64,000 nt of DNA, taken from Paludibacterium paludis (GTDB lineage: Bacteria; Pseudomonadota; Gammaproteobacteria; Burkholderiales; Chromobacteriaceae). A program made the translations under genes and the position numbers. The notes beneath the pieces are model-generated. The model was not told where the DNA came from. It made no database searches and saw nothing but the letters and a program-made list of their open reading frames with translations. The DNA is taken from assembly GCF_018802605.1 (NCBI RefSeq), contig NZ_CP069161.1, positions 3,782,001 through 3,846,000 on the forward strand, written 5' to 3'. Shown here piece by piece: positions 41,573 through 53,119 of the stretch. Position 1 is the stretch's first letter. Each line of letters opens with the position of its first letter.

Positions 41573-43072
41573 ATGCGTTTTCTTTTCGGTCTTCTGACCG
41601 CGATATTTGCCGGCGCGTCGACGGTGTACAGCTTCGCTCCCTATCGCCTTTTCTGGCTCATGCCGCTTGCGCTGGCCGCACTGGCGGAGCTTTCGGTCCG
41701 CTTTGAAAAACGGGCGTTCTGGATCGGTTACGCCTGGGGACTCGCGGCTTACCTGGCCAATTTCTACTGGATCTATCACAGCCTGCACGACATCGCCGGC
41801 ATGCCCGCGCCCATGGCGCTGCCGATCACCGCTTTGCTGCCGGCCTACCTGGCTCTCTACCCCGGCCTCGCCGCCTGGATCACGGTCAGACTCGCACTGC
41901 CCCGCGCCTTGCGATGGCTGGTGACCTTTCCCTGTGTCTGGACTCTGACCGAATGGTTGCGCAGCTGGGTCTTCACCGGTTTTCCCTGGGGACAGGCCGG
42001 CTATTCGCAAATCACCGAAAGTCCCCTGGCCGGTTACACATCGGTCGGCGGCATCTATGCCGTTACGGCGCTTGTCGCGCTCAGCGCCGGAGCCCTCGTG
42101 CTGATGCCGCGCCTGGCAAACCGCGGCCGGCTCACCCTTCTGACGGCGGCGCTGGCGGTCTGGAGCAGCGGCGCCTTCCTCAAGACGGTTGACTGGACAA
42201 GCCCCGTCGGCAAGCCGTTCTCGGTCGCGCTTGCCCAGGGCAATATCCCGCAGGAGATGAAATGGGATCCCGCCAACTTCGCTCACACACTGCGTCTGTA
42301 TTACACCCAGGCCGCGACTACCCGCGCCGATTTGATGCTGCTGCCCGAGACGGCTTTGCCGCTGTTTCTCGATGACCTGCCTTCCGGTTACCTGACCATG
42401 CTCAAAGGCAGCGCCGATCGGCAGGGCATGGCCCTGGCAACCGGCATCCCGCGGCGCACGCCGGACAATCGGGGCTATCTTAATGCCGTGGTGGCGATCA
42501 CAACGGAAGGCATGCCGTATTATGCCAAGGACCACTTGGTCCCGTTCAGCGAATTCATTCCGCTACGCTGGCTGATCGGCGGGATCTACCAGTTCATGAA
42601 CATGCCGCTGGCGGATTTCACCCCCGGCGGACAAAGCCAGACGCCGCTCGCCCTCGCCGGCCAGAAAATCGCCTTCAACGTCTGTTACGAGGATGGTTTC
42701 GGAGAGGAGCTGATCGGCAGCGCCAAAAACGCCACCGTGCTCGCCAACGTGAGCAATCTGGCCTGGTTCGGCCGCTCGAACGCCGCCAGCCAACAGCTGC
42801 AGCTTTCGCAGGCACGATCGATGGAAACCGGGCGTTACATGCTAAGGGCGACCAATACCGGCATGACCGCGATTATCCGACCGGACGGGGAGGTGGGGAG
42901 CATCGCGGCGCCGTTCACCGAGCAGATTCTGACTGGTTATGCCCAAGGCCGCACGGGCATGACCCCGTACATGAAAACCGGCAATCTTCCCGTGATCGCC
43001 GGTTGTGCCTTACTGTTTGCCGGAATGCTCGCGCTGGGAGTCCGGCGCCGCAGATTACAGCCGGAAGCGTGA
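41573..43072 (+). CDS. lnt: Apolipoprotein N-acyltransferase
   Basis: 499 residues. Six or so membrane segments fill the first 190 residues, followed by a periplasmic nitrilase domain with the Glu-Lys-Cys triad: Glu in LPETALPLF, Lys in [12 protein letters not shown], Cys in [12 protein letters not shown] last membrane helix sits near the C-terminus. It adds the third acyl chain to lipoproteins at the inner membrane. It overlaps the facing chemoreceptor gene by 18 nt at the 3' ends. Confidence 0.95.
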   Translation: MRFLFGLLTAIFAGASTVYSFAPYRLFWLMPLALAALAELSVRFEKRAFWIGYAWGLAAYLANFYWIYHSLHDIAGMPAPMALPITALLPAYLALYPGLAAWITVRLALPRALRWLVTFPCVWTLTEWLRSWVFTGFPWGQAGYSQITESPLAGYTSVGGIYAVTALVALSAGALVLMPRLANRGRLTLLTAALAVWSSGAFLKTVDWTSPVGKPFSVALAQGNIPQEMKWDPANFAHTLRLYYTQAATTRADLMLLPETALPLFLDDLPSGYLTMLKGSADRQGMALATGIPRRTPDNRGYLNAVVAITTEGMPYYAKDHLVPFSEFIPLRWLIGGIYQFMNMPLADFTPGGQSQTPLALAGQKIAFNVCYEDGFGEELIGSAKNATVLANVSNLAWFGRSNAASQQLQLSQARSMETGRYMLRATNTGMTAIIRPDGEVGSIAAPFTEQILTGYAQGRTGMTPYMKTGNLPVIAGCALLFAGMLALGVRRRRLQPEA

Positions 43073-44695
43073 TACCACCGAACGGAGCGATGCCGCCTCG
43101 GAACTGACCTGCTCGATCGAAGACGACACGGTTTGCGCCGCTTCGGCGTTGGCGCTGCTGCTCTGGGCAATGCGTTCGACCAGTTGGGCGATATCCTGAC
43201 TGGCCTGCCCCTGCTCCTTGAGCGCGGAGGAGATCTCGTTGACCACAGTCACCACGCGGCTGGCGCTGTTACGGATCTCTTCGATGGCCTTGCCGCCCTG
43301 CTCTGCCAGATCAAGACCGGTCTTGACGCGGGAGACGGCTTCTTCCATGGTGATGCGGGAGCTTTCAGAACTGGTCTGGATATCCTGAATCATCCCGGCG
43401 ATTTCCTGGGTCGCGCTTCCGGTACGCTCGGACAGTTTTCTCACCTCGTCGGCGACCACCGCGAATCCGCGGCCCATTTCTCCGGCGCGCGCGGCCTCGA
43501 TCGCGGCATTCAGCGCCAATAGATTGGTCTGATCGGCGATATCCTTGATGACTTGCATGATGGCCGAAATAGTCTGCGTTTTGTTGGTCAGTTCGGCGAT
43601 GGTGACGGAGGCCTGGTCAACGGACTCGTTGATTCGGCGCATTTCGCCGACCGCGCTGGCGATGACCTCGCCGCCCTCTTGGGACAAACGGCCGGATGTC
43701 TGGCTCAATTCGCGCGCATCCGCGGCATGATCCGCGATGTGGTTGATGCTGACCGTCAACTCCTCCACAGAGGCCGCCATCGACGTGGCGGCCTGACTTT
43801 GCTCGTCCGATCCGCTCGCCACCACATCGGCATTGCGATGGACGGTGGCGCTCATATCCGAAAGATGAACCGAGCCATTAAGAATCTGCTGCACCAGCGT
43901 TCGAAGCTCATCCTGCATGTGACCCACGGCAGCCATCAGGCTGCCCGTATCGCCCTTGGCAACCGGAACGGGATCGTCGAGCGATTTGTCGGCGATGCGC
44001 TTGACCACCTGCAACGTAACGCTCGGATCCGCGCCCAACTGACCGAGAATGCTGCGCATCAGCAATAGGATCAAGACCAGCACGACGATCAGCGCCGCCA
44101 CCACCTCGCCGACCAGGATCATCAAATCGTGGAAAAAAGCCCGGTTCACGTCATCCATATAGATGCCCGTACCGATAATCCATTTCCATCCGGAAGTCGT
44201 GGTAATGAAGGAGATCTTGGGTTGCGGGCTATCGAAGCCGGGTTTGTCCCAGACATACTCGACAAACCCCTTTCCGCCGCCTTCCGATAACGCCCGGGAA
44301 AACAGCTCGCCCATATTCACCCCGGTAGGATCTTTGAAGTCATGCAGGTCCTTGCCGGCGATTTGCGGTTTGACACCATGCGCGACATAGCGAAGATTGG
44401 CGTCGAAAGCGAAAATGTATTCTTTGGTGTCGTAACGCGCCTTATTCAATGCCGCGACGGCCTGCGCCTTAGCCGCCGCCTCGCTCATCTTTCCGTTCGC
44501 CGCCTGCTCTTCGTAGTAGCCGACCACGCTCGACGCCGACTCCACGATATTGCGGATCTTGTCCTTGCGATCCTGAATCATTGTCGAGCGTTGCGTAAAT
44601 ACCGCGATCAAGCCGACAACCACGACCAGTAACGCGACCAGCCCCAATAAACCGGTCAAGCGTCCCTTCAACGACAATGCAGCTGACTTCTCCAT
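43055..44695 (-). CDS. Methyl-accepting chemotaxis protein with single Cache (sCache_2) sensor
   Basis: 546 residues. First membrane helix at about 11-32; periplasmic sCache_2 domain ([22 protein letters not shown], then [15 protein letters not shown]); second helix near 190-213; a HAMP-like linker; then the signalling coiled coil with hairpin tip [19 protein letters not shown] and [10 protein letters not shown]. There is no C-terminal CheR-docking pentapeptide. sCache_2 receptors often sense small carboxylic acids, though the ligand is unknown here. It ends inside the 3' end of lnt. The start at 44695 has GGGGA upstream. Confidence 0.93.
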   Translation of the reverse strand: MEKSAALSLKGRLTGLLGLVALLVVVVGLIAVFTQRSTMIQDRKDKIRNIVESASSVVGYYEEQAANGKMSEAAAKAQAVAALNKARYDTKEYIFAFDANLRYVAHGVKPQIAGKDLHDFKDPTGVNMGELFSRALSEGGGKGFVEYVWDKPGFDSPQPKISFITTTSGWKWIIGTGIYMDDVNRAFFHDLMILVGEVVAALIVVLVLILLLMRSILGQLGADPSVTLQVVKRIADKSLDDPVPVAKGDTGSLMAAVGHMQDELRTLVQQILNGSVHLSDMSATVHRNADVVASGSDEQSQAATSMAASVEELTVSINHIADHAADARELSQTSGRLSQEGGEVIASAVGEMRRINESVDQASVTIAELTNKTQTISAIMQVIKDIADQTNLLALNAAIEAARAGEMGRGFAVVADEVRKLSERTGSATQEIAGMIQDIQTSSESSRITMEEAVSRVKTGLDLAEQGGKAIEEIRNSASRVVTVVNEISSALKEQGQASQDIAQLVERIAQSSSANAEAAQTVSSSIEQVSSEAASLRSVVSRFRL

Positions 44696-44792
44696 CGATT
44701 ATCCCCACACACTGTTATTTTCTTGACATAGTTCTCCACAACACGTCCAGTTTAACTTAACAAATTAGATAATGTCATACAGCCAAATGAAA

Positions 44793-44821
44793 GAAAGCGC
44801 GGTGAAAAACACCGCGCTTTC
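44793..44821 (-). terminator. Terminator hairpin after the dCache chemoreceptor gene
   Basis: Perfect 12-bp arms GAAAGCGCGGTG (44793-44804) and CACCGCGCTTTC (44810-44821) enclose a 5-nt loop, 12 nt past the stop. The minus strand is T-rich just beyond. Confidence 0.75.
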
Positions 44822-44833
44822 CGTCACAACATT

Positions 44834-46711
44834 TCACACTTTAAAGCGTGAGAACGTCTGCCTCATGCTCGACGCCGCCGTTTTCAGCGACAGCAGCGTG
44901 TCATGAACGCCCTGCAAGGCCGTGTCGCTGTCCAGAATCCGGCCATTGATGCGCTCGGTACTCTGGGCAATCATGGTGGTGGCCTTGTGCTGTTCGGTGG
45001 TCGACAGATTGATTTCGTTCATCTTCGCCACCACTTCCTCCATCGCATCCTGGATCTTGGAAATCCGCTCCACCGCATCGCGGGTCAGCACGACCCCATC
45101 GTCCACCGAGGTCACCGTGTTCTGCATATTGGCGACCGCCTGACTGGTTTCCTCGCGGATCGTATTCACCATGGCCGTGATTTCGACCGTCGCCTGGGCG
45201 GTGCGCTCCGCCAGCTTCCGCACCTCATCGGCCACGACAGCGAAGCCGCGCCCCATTTCCCCGGCCCGGGCCGCTTCGATCGCGGCATTCAACGCCAGCA
45301 AGTTGGTCTGGTCGGCGATGTCCTTGATCACATTGGTAATACCCGTGATCTGTTGCGAGCGGTTGTCCAGCGTTGCCAGCATGCTCGACAGCCCCTTCAC
45401 CGCATCCACGGTGCGATTCATTTCACGGGAGATCTGCTCCATGTCCTTGGCGCTGGCATGTGAATAGTCGCCGGTCTTCGTCACCAGGCCATCCGCTTCT
45501 CTAGCCGCATCGGCGATATGGGAGATGCTAACCGTAATTTCTTCCAGCGTGGCGGCATTCGAGCTGGACACATCGGAAATCGAACGCGAATCGTCCGCCA
45601 CCTTCTCAACGGTCGAGCTGACTTCTTCGACACCGCTAATGACACTGGAGGCCTCGCTGCGGACACTGAGGAACATCTGCTGCAAATGCTCGACAAAGAG
45701 GTTGAATGACCGGGCCGTGTCGGCAATTTCGTCCTGCCCGCTGACATCCATGCGCCGCGTCAGATCGCCTTCACCCTGGGCGATCTCCCTCATGGCGCGG
45801 CTGAGCCGGCCAAGCCCGGCCAGCATCGAACCCAGAATCATGCTGACCACCGGCACCAGTACCACCATGACCAAAAGGCCCAGACCGACAATCGTGATCA
45901 GTAATTTCCCCAACGGCTCCAGGACAATATTCTTGTCCACCACGATCCCCAGAATCCAGGGAGTGCCTTCGACCTGCATGACTTGAACAAAGTGAGGCGT
46001 ACCGTCAATGTCCACTTCCAGCAGTTCTTTGCTGGCCGCCGCACTATTCAGTTTCTCGGCGGTCAATGCCGGAACCGTCTCGGAGAGCGGTTTGAGGGTC
46101 AAGGCCTGATTGGGGTGGGCGATGACTTTACCGGACTGATCCACCAGGAATGCGAAACCGTTTCCGCGCAACTTGATGTCAAGAACGGTTTTGACCAGAC
46201 CGTCGATGAAGATGTCGCCACCAACCACCGCTTTGACCGACCCGCCTTCGCTGACCGGCGCCACGAACGTCACCACCAGTTTCTTGGTATCGAAATCGAC
46301 ATAGGGATCGGAAACCCCGGGTTTACCCGACTTGGCCGCCATCTGATACCAGGGGCGAGCCACCGGATCATAACCTTGCGGTTGCGGTTTGTTGTCGCTT
46401 CGCAGCATGCGATGATCGGCCGTTCCGATATACATCAGATCGTAGCCGGCCCCTTGCGCCAGTCTCGTCAGAAACGGGATCGGCTCCGGGTTTTTCACCA
46501 ATTCCATGCCTGCCAAAGCTTGCTGCAGTTTGCTGGAATACCAATTTTTTACAAAAGTTACGTAACCTGTTGTGGTACTTGTTAGCTCATTGGCCACATC
46601 CTCGACCAGTTCCGCGCGCATTTTTGTATAGGCGATAACGGTGAACACCGTACCGAACAGAATCAAAAACGCAGCTGTCAGGGCAATCAGCTTTGCCTTC
46701 ATGGATTTCAT
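44834..46711 (-). CDS. Methyl-accepting chemotaxis protein with dCache sensor, probable amino-acid receptor
   Basis: 625 residues. First membrane helix at about 7-28; periplasmic dCache_1 domain (about 35-275); second helix near 280-310; HAMP ([18 protein letters not shown]); and a methyl-accepting coiled coil with tip [19 protein letters not shown]. The sensor carries the amino-acid-binding residues known from PctA-type receptors: Tyr114, Arg119, Trp121, Tyr122, Asp139 and Asp166, all with PctA spacing. I chose the start at 46711 (MKSMKAKL) because GGGGAG lies 7 nt upstream; the longer frame from 46771 adds a hydrophilic stretch without homology. Confidence 0.93.
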   Translation of the reverse strand: MKSMKAKLIALTAAFLILFGTVFTVIAYTKMRAELVEDVANELTSTTTGYVTFVKNWYSSKLQQALAGMELVKNPEPIPFLTRLAQGAGYDLMYIGTADHRMLRSDNKPQPQGYDPVARPWYQMAAKSGKPGVSDPYVDFDTKKLVVTFVAPVSEGGSVKAVVGGDIFIDGLVKTVLDIKLRGNGFAFLVDQSGKVIAHPNQALTLKPLSETVPALTAEKLNSAAASKELLEVDIDGTPHFVQVMQVEGTPWILGIVVDKNIVLEPLGKLLITIVGLGLLVMVVLVPVVSMILGSMLAGLGRLSRAMREIAQGEGDLTRRMDVSGQDEIADTARSFNLFVEHLQQMFLSVRSEASSVISGVEEVSSTVEKVADDSRSISDVSSSNAATLEEITVSISHIADAAREADGLVTKTGDYSHASAKDMEQISREMNRTVDAVKGLSSMLATLDNRSQQITGITNVIKDIADQTNLLALNAAIEAARAGEMGRGFAVVADEVRKLAERTAQATVEITAMVNTIREETSQAVANMQNTVTSVDDGVVLTRDAVERISKIQDAMEEVVAKMNEINLSTTEQHKATTMIAQSTERINGRILDSDTALQGVHDTLLSLKTAASSMRQTFSRFKV

Positions 46712-46773
46712 CAGAAACTCCCCGAATTTAGAATAATTATCAGATCTATTCCCCAAGCACAGCACTTCCACTG

Positions 46774-46791
46774 CTACAACTCTCGTTGTAG
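46774..46791. repeat. Palindrome in the chemoreceptor 5' region
   Basis: CTACAAC-TCTC-GTTGTAG is a perfect inverted repeat, 62 nt upstream of the dCache receptor start, in an AT-rich 260-nt spacer (46712-46971). The rest of the spacer holds only the rplQ terminator. It could be an operator; no clear promoter is seen. Confidence 0.4.
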
Positions 46792-46933
46792 AGGGAATTT
46801 AAAGAAACTCCAACATGCAAAAATACCGACTCGGTAGATTTTGTTAGGAAAAAACAACGAAACAACGAAGAAAAGGCGGGAACAGTTTGAAAAAGAAAGG
46901 GATATGTATTTGTAATGAGAAACAAATGTAAAT

Positions 46934-46957
46934 AAAAAAGCCAGCCCGAAGGCTGGC
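46934..46957 (-). terminator. Intrinsic terminator of the ribosomal protein superoperon
   Basis: GCCAGCC (46940-46946) pairs with GGCTGGC (46951-46957) around a CGAA loop; on the minus strand it is followed by six T residues (46939-46934). It lies 14 nt past the rplQ stop. Confidence 0.9.
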
Positions 46958-46971
46958 TTTCTCATCGGCGA

Positions 46972-47364
46972 TTACTCGCCGGTTTCTTCTACCGCTACCG
47001 CCTCTTCAGGACGGTCAACCAGCTCGACCAGAGCCAGCGGGGCATTGTCGCCCTTGCGGAAGCCGTACTTCAGGATACGAACGTAGCCACCATTACGGGC
47101 AGCGTAGCGCGGTCCGAGTACGTCGAAGAGTTTAACGACCATCTCGCGATCGCGGGTGCGATCGAAGGCCAGACGACGGTTGGCCAGAGAAGGCTTTTTG
47201 CCGAGCGTGATGAGCGGCTCGGCGACACGACGCAGTTCCTTGGCTTTCGGCAGCGTGGTCACGATAACTTCGTGGCGCAGCAGAGAGTTAGCCATGTTAC
47301 GCAACATAGCCAGACGGTGGCTGGTCGTGCGGTTCAGTTTACGATTACTGTAACGATGACGCAT
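46972..47364 (-). CDS. rplQ: 50S ribosomal protein L17
   Basis: 130 residues starting [17 protein letters not shown], the L17 signature. The body ([18 protein letters not shown]) is typical and there is a short acidic C-terminal tail. It lies near the exit tunnel of the large subunit. Last gene of the alpha operon, 25 nt after rpoA, followed by the terminator. Confidence 0.98.
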   Translation of the reverse strand: MRHRYSNRKLNRTTSHRLAMLRNMANSLLRHEVIVTTLPKAKELRRVAEPLITLGKKPSLANRRLAFDRTRDREMVVKLFDVLGPRYAARNGGYVRILKYGFRKGDNAPLALVELVDRPEEAVAVEETGE

Positions 47365-47389
47365 TGTTAATGTCCTTTAGTCTCAAACC

Positions 47390-48373
47390 TTACGGTTTTT
47401 CGAGGCCTGCCGGCGGCCAGTTCTCCAGCTTCATGCCCAGAGTCAGGCCTTTCGAGGCGAGAACTTCCTTGATCTCGTTCAGAGATTTACGACCCAGGTT
47501 CGGCGTCTTGAGCAATTCGGTCTCAGTACGCTGAATCAGATCGCCGATGTAGTAGATGTTCTCGGCTTTCAGGCAGTTCGCCGAACGAACCGTCAGTTCA
47601 AGATCGTCAACCGGGCGCAGCAGGATCGGATCGATCGGCGGCGCCTTTTCAACGACTTCTTCAACCGCTGTACCCTGAAGATCGGCGAAAATGGACAGCT
47701 GGTCGATAAGGATGCGTGCAGCATTGCGCACGGCCTGCTCCGGCTCGATCACGCCATTGGTCTCGATATCGAGAACCAGACGGTCGAGGTCGGTACGCTG
47801 TTCCACGCGGGCGCTTTCCACTGCATAGCTCACGCGGCGAACCGGCGAGAAGGAAGCATCCAGCTGGATGGTACCAATGGAACGGTTATCCTCATGACTG
47901 CTGCGCACGGATACCGGCTGGTAACCGCGGCCCTTTTCAACCTTGATCTCCATCTCGATCTTGCCGCCGGCGGAGAGGTGAGCAATCACATGATCCGGAT
48001 TGATCACTTCCACGTCGTGCGGAAGCTCGATATCGCCAGCCAGAACAGCGCCTTCGCCCTCTTTCTTCAAAGAGAGAACGACGCTGTCACGACCATGCAG
48101 CTTAAGCACTACGCCCTTGAGGTTCAGGAGAATGTCGACGACATCCTCCCGTACACCGTCAAGTGCGGAATACTCATGCAAAACGCCAGCGATGGTCACT
48201 TCGGTAGGAGCGTAGCCCGGCATCGACGACAGAAGAATGCGACGCAGGGAATTGCCCAAGGTATGGGCATACCCACGCTCGAACGGCTCCATGGAGACGC
48301 GAGCATGCGTAGCGGTTACCGGCTGTACATCGATAAGACGAGGTTTCAGAAATTCCGAAGCGCTGTTTTGCAT
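47390..48373 (-). CDS. rpoA: RNA polymerase subunit alpha
   Basis: 327 residues. N-terminal dimerisation domain ([29 protein letters not shown]) and C-terminal domain that contacts UP elements and activators ([33 protein letters not shown]). I start at ATG 48371-48373 because AGGGA lies 6 nt upstream and family members begin MQ; the ATG two codons earlier (48379) is fused to the ribosome site. Confidence 0.98.
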   Translation of the reverse strand: MQNSASEFLKPRLIDVQPVTATHARVSMEPFERGYAHTLGNSLRRILLSSMPGYAPTEVTIAGVLHEYSALDGVREDVVDILLNLKGVVLKLHGRDSVVLSLKKEGEGAVLAGDIELPHDVEVINPDHVIAHLSAGGKIEMEIKVEKGRGYQPVSVRSSHEDNRSIGTIQLDASFSPVRRVSYAVESARVEQRTDLDRLVLDIETNGVIEPEQAVRNAARILIDQLSIFADLQGTAVEEVVEKAPPIDPILLRPVDDLELTVRSANCLKAENIYYIGDLIQRTETELLKTPNLGRKSLNEIKEVLASKGLTLGMKLENWPPAGLEKP

Positions 48374-48396
48374 AGTCATTCCCTAAGAGCTAGCGA

Positions 48397-49017
48397 TTAC
48401 TTGGAGTAGAATTCCACAACGAGTTGTTCGTTGATATCGCTAGACAGTTCGGAACGTTCCGGGGCGACCTTGAAAACGCCTTCCATTTTCTTCGGATCAA
48501 CCGAAACCCAGGACGGGAAGCCGATTTGCTCGGCCAGTGCCAGAGCTTCGGCAACACGTACCTGTTTCTTGGCCTTCTCGCGAACGGCAACGATGTCGCC
48601 CGCTTTTACCTGGAAGGACGGGATGTTCACGACCTGGCCGTTAACAACGATGGCCTTGTGGCTGACCAACTGACGCGCTTCGGCGCGCGTGGAGCCAAAG
48701 CCCATGCGATATACAACGTTATCCAGACGGGACTCGAGCAGCTTCAGCAGGTTTTCACCCGTGGAGCCCTTGCGACGGACAGCTTCCGCGAAATAGTTGC
48801 GGAACTGACGCTCGAGCACGCCGTAAATACGGCGAATTTTTTGTTTCTCACGCAGCTGGACGCCATAGTCAGACAGGCGGCCTTTACGGGCGCCATGCTG
48901 GCCAGGAACGCTATCCAGTTTGCACTTGGAATCCAGTGCACGACGCGCGCTCTTCAGGAAAAGATCCGTACCTTCGCGACGCGCGAGTTTACACTTGGGG
49001 CCGATGTAACGTGCCAT
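48397..49017 (-). CDS. rpsD: 30S ribosomal protein S4
   Basis: 206 residues starting [16 protein letters not shown]. The S4 RNA-binding domain ([14 protein letters not shown], then [14 protein letters not shown]) is clear. It nucleates 16S rRNA folding and, in E. coli, represses the alpha operon. Single S4 type without the four-Cys zinc motif. Confidence 0.98.
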   Translation of the reverse strand: MARYIGPKCKLARREGTDLFLKSARRALDSKCKLDSVPGQHGARKGRLSDYGVQLREKQKIRRIYGVLERQFRNYFAEAVRRKGSTGENLLKLLESRLDNVVYRMGFGSTRAEARQLVSHKAIVVNGQVVNIPSFQVKAGDIVAVREKAKKQVRVAEALALAEQIGFPSWVSVDPKKMEGVFKVAPERSELSSDINEQLVVEFYSK

Positions 49018-49035
49018 GTTCTCAACCTCTCCGAA

Positions 49036-49431
49036 TTAGATACGACGTTTCTTGGGCGGGCGGCAGCCGTTGTGCGGCACCGGCGTCACGTCGGAGATGC
49101 TGGTAATCTTGAAACCAAGCGCGTTAAGAGCACGCACGGCGGACTCACGACCCGGTCCCGGGCCCTTGATTCGAACTTCGAGGTTCTTCACACCGTATTC
49201 TTGGGCAACTTTACCAGCGTGCTCTGCCGCTACCTGAGCGGCAAAGGGTGTACTCTTGCGCGAACCCTTGAAACCCGCGCCGCCAGAGGTAGCCCAAGAC
49301 AAAGCATTGCCTTGACGGTCGGTGATGGTGATGATCGTGTTGTTGAAGGAAGCGTGTACATGCACGATGCCTTCGCTAACACTCTTGCGCACTTTTTTAC
49401 GTACACGGACAGCTGTGTTTGCTTTAGCCAT
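49036..49431 (-). CDS. rpsK: 30S ribosomal protein S11
   Basis: 131 residues. Typical motifs are [27 protein letters not shown] and the C-terminal [13 protein letters not shown]. It sits on the platform of the small subunit. It lies between rpsM and rpsD as usual. Confidence 0.98.
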   Translation of the reverse strand: MAKANTAVRVRKKVRKSVSEGIVHVHASFNNTIITITDRQGNALSWATSGGAGFKGSRKSTPFAAQVAAEHAGKVAQEYGVKNLEVRIKGPGPGRESAVRALNALGFKITSISDVTPVPHNGCRPPKKRRI

Positions 49432-49449
49432 TATCTGTGTTCCTTGAGT

Positions 49450-49812
49450 TTACTTCTTGCCGGCGATCGCCTTGCGCGGACCCTTGCGGGTACGGGCATT
49501 GGTGCGGGTACGTTGACCGCGGCACGGCAAGCCACGACGATGACGCATGCCGCGGTAGCAGCCCATGTCCATCAGTCGTTTGATGCTCATGGTGATTTCA
49601 CGGCGCAGGTCACCTTCAACAGTGAACTTTGCCACTTCGTCACGAAGAGCTTCCATTTCAGCATCCGTCAGATCCTTCACTTTCGTGGAGGGGGTAACGC
49701 CAGCGGCGGCGCAAATCTGCCGCGCGCGGGTCTGACCGACACCGTAAATGGCTTGCAGGCCGATCACGGCATGCGCATGATTGGGGATGTTTACCCCTGC
49801 AATACGGGCCAT
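49450..49812 (-). CDS. rpsM: 30S ribosomal protein S13
   Basis: 120 residues starting [14 protein letters not shown]. The H2TH region ([12 protein letters not shown]) and basic tail [18 protein letters not shown] are present. It contacts the P-site tRNA and the 50S head bridge. First gene of the alpha operon; a promoter-like site lies 39 nt upstream. Confidence 0.98.
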   Translation of the reverse strand: MARIAGVNIPNHAHAVIGLQAIYGVGQTRARQICAAAGVTPSTKVKDLTDAEMEALRDEVAKFTVEGDLRREITMSIKRLMDMGCYRGMRHRRGLPCRGQRTRTNARTRKGPRKAIAGKK

Positions 49813-49850
49813 ACTCTTTCCTTAAGCCTTAAGACTCTGAAAAGTTTGCG

Positions 49851-49879
49851 ATTGTATCACGCAATGGCAGGACTAACAA
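49851..49879 (-). promoter_or_regulatory. Promoter-like site before rpsM (alpha operon)
   Basis: On the minus strand TTGTTA (49879-49874), a 17-nt spacer and TACAAT (49856-49851) match sigma-70 elements at 4/6 and 5/6. It overlaps the rpmJ-rpsM junction, where an alpha promoter lies in E. coli. Confidence 0.55.
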
Positions 49880-49882
49880 ATG

Positions 49883-49996
49883 TTAGCCCTGTTTTTGCTT
49901 GTGACGCGGATCCGTGCAAATCACGCGAACTACGCGATTGCGACGAATGATTTTGCAGTTACGGCAAATTTTCTTTACCGAAGGCTGTACTCGCAT
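49883..49996 (-). CDS. rpmJ: 50S ribosomal protein L36, zinc-binding type
   Basis: 37 residues, short but unmistakable: starts [11 protein letters not shown] and keeps the zinc ligands Cys11, Cys14, Cys27 and His32. It is therefore the Cys+ paralogue, needing zinc. It lies between infA and rpsM, 34 nt after infA. Confidence 0.97.
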   Translation of the reverse strand: MRVQPSVKKICRNCKIIRRNRVVRVICTDPRHKQKQG

Positions 49997-50030
49997 GTCA
50001 GTTCCTTTCTATCTCTAAAGAACGTGTGCT

Positions 50031-50249
50031 TTATTTCGCACGGAACACGATTCGGGCACGGGTCAAATCGTATGGAGTCAGCTCCACCGTAACCTTGTCG
50101 CCAGGCAAGATGCGGATGTAGTGCATCCGCATCTTCCCGGAGATATGCCCGAGCACGACGTGTCCATTTTCGAGCTTGACCCGGAACGTTGCGTTAGGCA
50201 GCGTTTCCAGGACTTCGCCCTGCATCTGGATGGTATCTTCCTTAGCCAT
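50031..50249 (-). CDS. infA: Translation initiation factor IF-1
   Basis: 72 residues, a single OB fold: [42 protein letters not shown]. It binds the ribosomal A site during initiation. The start at 50249 gives the family length; the longer open frame overlaps secY. Its position between secY and rpmJ is typical of betaproteobacteria. Confidence 0.97.
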   Translation of the reverse strand: MAKEDTIQMQGEVLETLPNATFRVKLENGHVVLGHISGKMRMHYIRILPGDKVTVELTPYDLTRARIVFRAK

Positions 50250-50272
50250 ATAACCCAGTGTGAACTCGTGTA

Positions 50273-51592
50273 TCAGCGGGAAAGAGTGTTGCCCTTGAAG
50301 TTTGCCTTCTTGAGCAGACTCTCGTACTGGTGCGACAACACGTAGGATTGAACCTGCGACATGAAGTCCATGGTCACCACGACGATAATCAGCAGTGACG
50401 TACCGCCAAAATAGAACGGAACGTTCCATTTCAGCACAAGGAATTCCGGCAACAGACAAACCAGCGTGATGTACAGCGCACCGATCAGCGTCAGCCGCAG
50501 AGTGATCTTCTCGATATAACGGGAAGTCTGCTCGCCTGGACGGATGCCCGGAATGAACGCACCACTCTTCTTCAGGTTGTCAGCCGTTTCCTTCGGGTTA
50601 AACATCAACGCCGTGTAGAAATAGCAGAAGAAGATGATGGCCGCCGCATACAGCAGCACATAGATCGGCTGTCCGGGGTGCAGCTTGTCGGCTACGCCCT
50701 TCAACCAACCCAGGCCTTCCGTGTTTCCGAACCAGCCAAGAGCGGTGGCCGGGAACAGGATGATGCTGGACGCAAAAATCGGCGGAATCACTCCTGCCAT
50801 GTTGAGCTTGAGCGGCAGATGCGTGCTCTGGCCCTGCATGACACGATTGCCAACCTGCCGCTTCGCGTAATTGACGAGAACTTTCCGTTGTCCACGCTCG
50901 GCATAGATAACGAGGAAGGTCACGGCGATCACCGCGAGGAACAGCAAAATGGTAACCGGGATAGGCAGCGAATTTTGACTCGTCAGAGTCAGGGTCTTAC
51001 CGATCGCAGCTGGAACGCCTGCGGCGATACCGGCACAAATGATGAGGGAGATACCGTTACCGATACCACGCTCGGTGATCTGCTCACCAAGCCACATCAA
51101 GAACATCGTGCCGGTCACCAGGGTGACCACTGTGGTCAGGTAAAACTCCCACTGGGGAGTCACTACCAGGTTGGGCTGCTTGTAAAGCATTACCGCGATG
51201 CCGAAACTCTGGAAAGAGGCCAGCGCCACGGTGGCGTAACGTGTGTACTGGGTTACCTTGCGACGTCCCGCGTCGCCCTCCTTCTTCAGCTCTTTCAGGC
51301 GGGGGATGACCTCGCCGGCGAGCTGGAGAATGATGGAGGCCGAGATGTACGGCATGATGCCAAGGGCAAAGACCGTAAATCTGGAAAGGGCGCCCCCCGA
51401 AAACATGTTGAACATGTCGAGGAGCCCCGTTTGCGACGTGTGGAACAACTTCGCCAGTTCGGCAGGATTGATCCCGGGAACGGGGATATGCGCACCGATA
51501 CGGTAAACAATCAACGCTCCGATCAGGAACCAGATACGGTTCTTCAGATCACCAAACTTATTGGCATTCGCCATTATCGAAGTATTCGCCAC
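50273..51592 (-). CDS. secY: Protein translocase subunit SecY
   Basis: 439 residues with ten membrane segments. Signatures are [16 protein letters not shown] (TM1), [31 protein letters not shown] and [16 protein letters not shown]. It is the channel subunit of SecYEG. The start is probably GTG (51590-51592), supported by AAGG upstream; the ATG at 51574 has no ribosome site. Confidence 0.97.
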   Translation of the reverse strand: MANTSIMANANKFGDLKNRIWFLIGALIVYRIGAHIPVPGINPAELAKLFHTSQTGLLDMFNMFSGGALSRFTVFALGIMPYISASIILQLAGEVIPRLKELKKEGDAGRRKVTQYTRYATVALASFQSFGIAVMLYKQPNLVVTPQWEFYLTTVVTLVTGTMFLMWLGEQITERGIGNGISLIICAGIAAGVPAAIGKTLTLTSQNSLPIPVTILLFLAVIAVTFLVIYAERGQRKVLVNYAKRQVGNRVMQGQSTHLPLKLNMAGVIPPIFASSIILFPATALGWFGNTEGLGWLKGVADKLHPGQPIYVLLYAAAIIFFCYFYTALMFNPKETADNLKKSGAFIPGIRPGEQTSRYIEKITLRLTLIGALYITLVCLLPEFLVLKWNVPFYFGGTSLLIIVVVTMDFMSQVQSYVLSHQYESLLKKANFKGNTLSR

Positions 51593-51603
51593 GTACGTGT
51601 GCC

Positions 51604-52038
51604 TTATTCAACAATACTGCCACCAGCGGCTTCGATGGCTGCGCGGGCGCCGGCAGTAGCCAGAACACCATGCAGTTTCAGAGCGCGCTCGACCTTGCCG
51701 GACAGGACGACCTTGGCCTGCAGGGCCAGGGCCGGCACGATACCGGCTTGCTTCAGGGTCAGCAGATCGATTTCGTCAACCGGCAGCAGGTTCAGTTCGG
51801 ACAGGCGAACTTCAGCCGTTTTGCCAGCGGACAGGGACTTGAAGCCACGCTTCGGCAGACGACGCTGCAGAGGCATCTGACCGCCTTCGAAGCCTACCTT
51901 GTGGAAGCCACCGGCACGGCTCTTCTGACCTTTGTGGCCACGGCCACCAGTCTTGCCCAGACCGCTACCAATGCCACGGCCGACGCGACGCTTCGCATGC
52001 TTGGCGCCCTCGGCGGGTTTGATGGTATTAAGCTGCAT
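51604..52038 (-). CDS. rplO: 50S ribosomal protein L15
   Basis: 144 residues. The Gly-rich N-terminus ([21 protein letters not shown]) and [17 protein letters not shown] are diagnostic. I start at ATG 52036-52038; the preceding GTG in frame is not needed. It sits between rpmD and secY. Confidence 0.97.
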   Translation of the reverse strand: MQLNTIKPAEGAKHAKRRVGRGIGSGLGKTGGRGHKGQKSRAGGFHKVGFEGGQMPLQRRLPKRGFKSLSAGKTAEVRLSELNLLPVDEIDLLTLKQAGIVPALALQAKVVLSGKVERALKLHGVLATAGARAAIEAAGGSIVE

Positions 52039-52048
52039 CACTTAGCCC

Positions 52049-52228
52049 TCAGAATTTCAAGAGGTAGCTGATCTTGTTGATCATGCCACGGTTAGCAGGC
52101 GTATCGAGCACTTCGACAGTCTGGTTGATCTTCTTCAGACCCAGACCGCGGGCGCAAGCCTTGTGCGACTCCAGTCGGCCGATCAGGCTTTTCACCAGAG
52201 TCACTTTTACGGTCTTGGCGTCACTCAT
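52049..52228 (-). CDS. rpmD: 50S ribosomal protein L30
   Basis: 59 residues: [14 protein letters not shown], then [19 protein letters not shown]. The start at 52228 overlaps the rpsE end by 8 nt and gives the normal length. Confidence 0.96.
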   Translation of the reverse strand: MSDAKTVKVTLVKSLIGRLESHKACARGLGLKKINQTVEVLDTPANRGMINKISYLLKF

Positions 52229-52739
52229 GATCCACCCCCAGGATTTGCTCAACGGTCAGACCGCGCTTGGCGGCGATCTGAGACGGTACGCAGATCTTGT
52301 TCAGGCCATCCAGCGTGGCGCGAACCACGTTGTACGGGTTGGTCGAACCATGAACCTTGGCCGATACGTTGCGTACACCCATCGCGTCAAAAATGGCGCG
52401 CATCGGGCCACCGGCCTTAACGCCGGTACCTTCCTTGGCCGGCTGCATGAACACGGTGGTCGCGCCATGCTTGCCGATTACGGTGTGATGCAGAGTGCCG
52501 TTCTTCAACGGAATCTTGACCAGGCCGCGGCGGGCCTGTTCCATTGCCTTTTGCACGGCAACAGGCACTTCTTTCGACCTGCCTTTGCCCATGCCGATAC
52601 CACCATCGCCGTCGCCGACCACGGTGAGTGCGGAGAAGGCCATGATACGACCGCCCTTCACCACCTTGGTGACACGGTTGACGCTGATCATTTTTTCGAT
52701 CAAACCGTCGCCGCGCTCTTCGATCTCGTGCTTAGCCAT
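52221..52739 (-). CDS. rpsE: 30S ribosomal protein S5
   Basis: 172 residues. S5 double-stranded RNA-binding domain ([20 protein letters not shown]) and C-terminal domain ([19 protein letters not shown]). It helps decoding accuracy and mRNA helicase action. No length change in the spectinomycin loop is seen. Confidence 0.98.
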   Translation of the reverse strand: MAKHEIEERGDGLIEKMISVNRVTKVVKGGRIMAFSALTVVGDGDGGIGMGKGRSKEVPVAVQKAMEQARRGLVKIPLKNGTLHHTVIGKHGATTVFMQPAKEGTGVKAGGPMRAIFDAMGVRNVSAKVHGSTNPYNVVRATLDGLNKICVPSQIAAKRGLTVEQILGVDHE

Positions 52740-52752
52740 TCTTTACTCCGAA

Positions 52753-53106
52753 TTAGAATACCAGGCCGGATTCGCGTGCAGCGTCGGCCAGGGCCTTGAT
52801 ACGACCGTGGTATTTGAAACCCGAACGGTCGAAGGCAACTTTCTCGATGCCAGCGGCTTTCGCCTTCTCGGCGATGCGTTTGCCGACCAGGGCTGCGGCG
52901 TCCACGTTGCCGCCACTCTTGAGGCCGGAGCGAACTTCGGCCTCCAGCGTCGAAGCGCTGGCGAGGACGCGGCTACGGGTCTCATCGATGATCTGGGCGT
53001 AAATGTGGCAGTTGGTGCGGTACACAGTGAGACGCACCATCTTGAGCTCCGCAATCCGAGCACGGGATTTGCGTGCACGGCGGAGTCGAGCTTGTTTCTT
53101 GTCCAT
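52753..53106 (-). CDS. rplR: 50S ribosomal protein L18
   Basis: 117 residues: basic N-terminus [15 protein letters not shown], then [17 protein letters not shown] and a C-terminal [20 protein letters not shown]. It binds 5S rRNA. Confidence 0.98.
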   Translation of the reverse strand: MDKKQARLRRARKSRARIAELKMVRLTVYRTNCHIYAQIIDETRSRVLASASTLEAEVRSGLKSGGNVDAAALVGKRIAEKAKAAGIEKVAFDRSGFKYHGRIKALADAARESGLVF

Positions 53107-53119
53107 GTCAGTGCCTCAG

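Noticed and set aside
46774..46965. 63-codon frame in the AT-rich spacer
   Set aside because: It crosses the superoperon terminator and the palindrome, has no ribosome site and looks like chance hydrophobic sequence.
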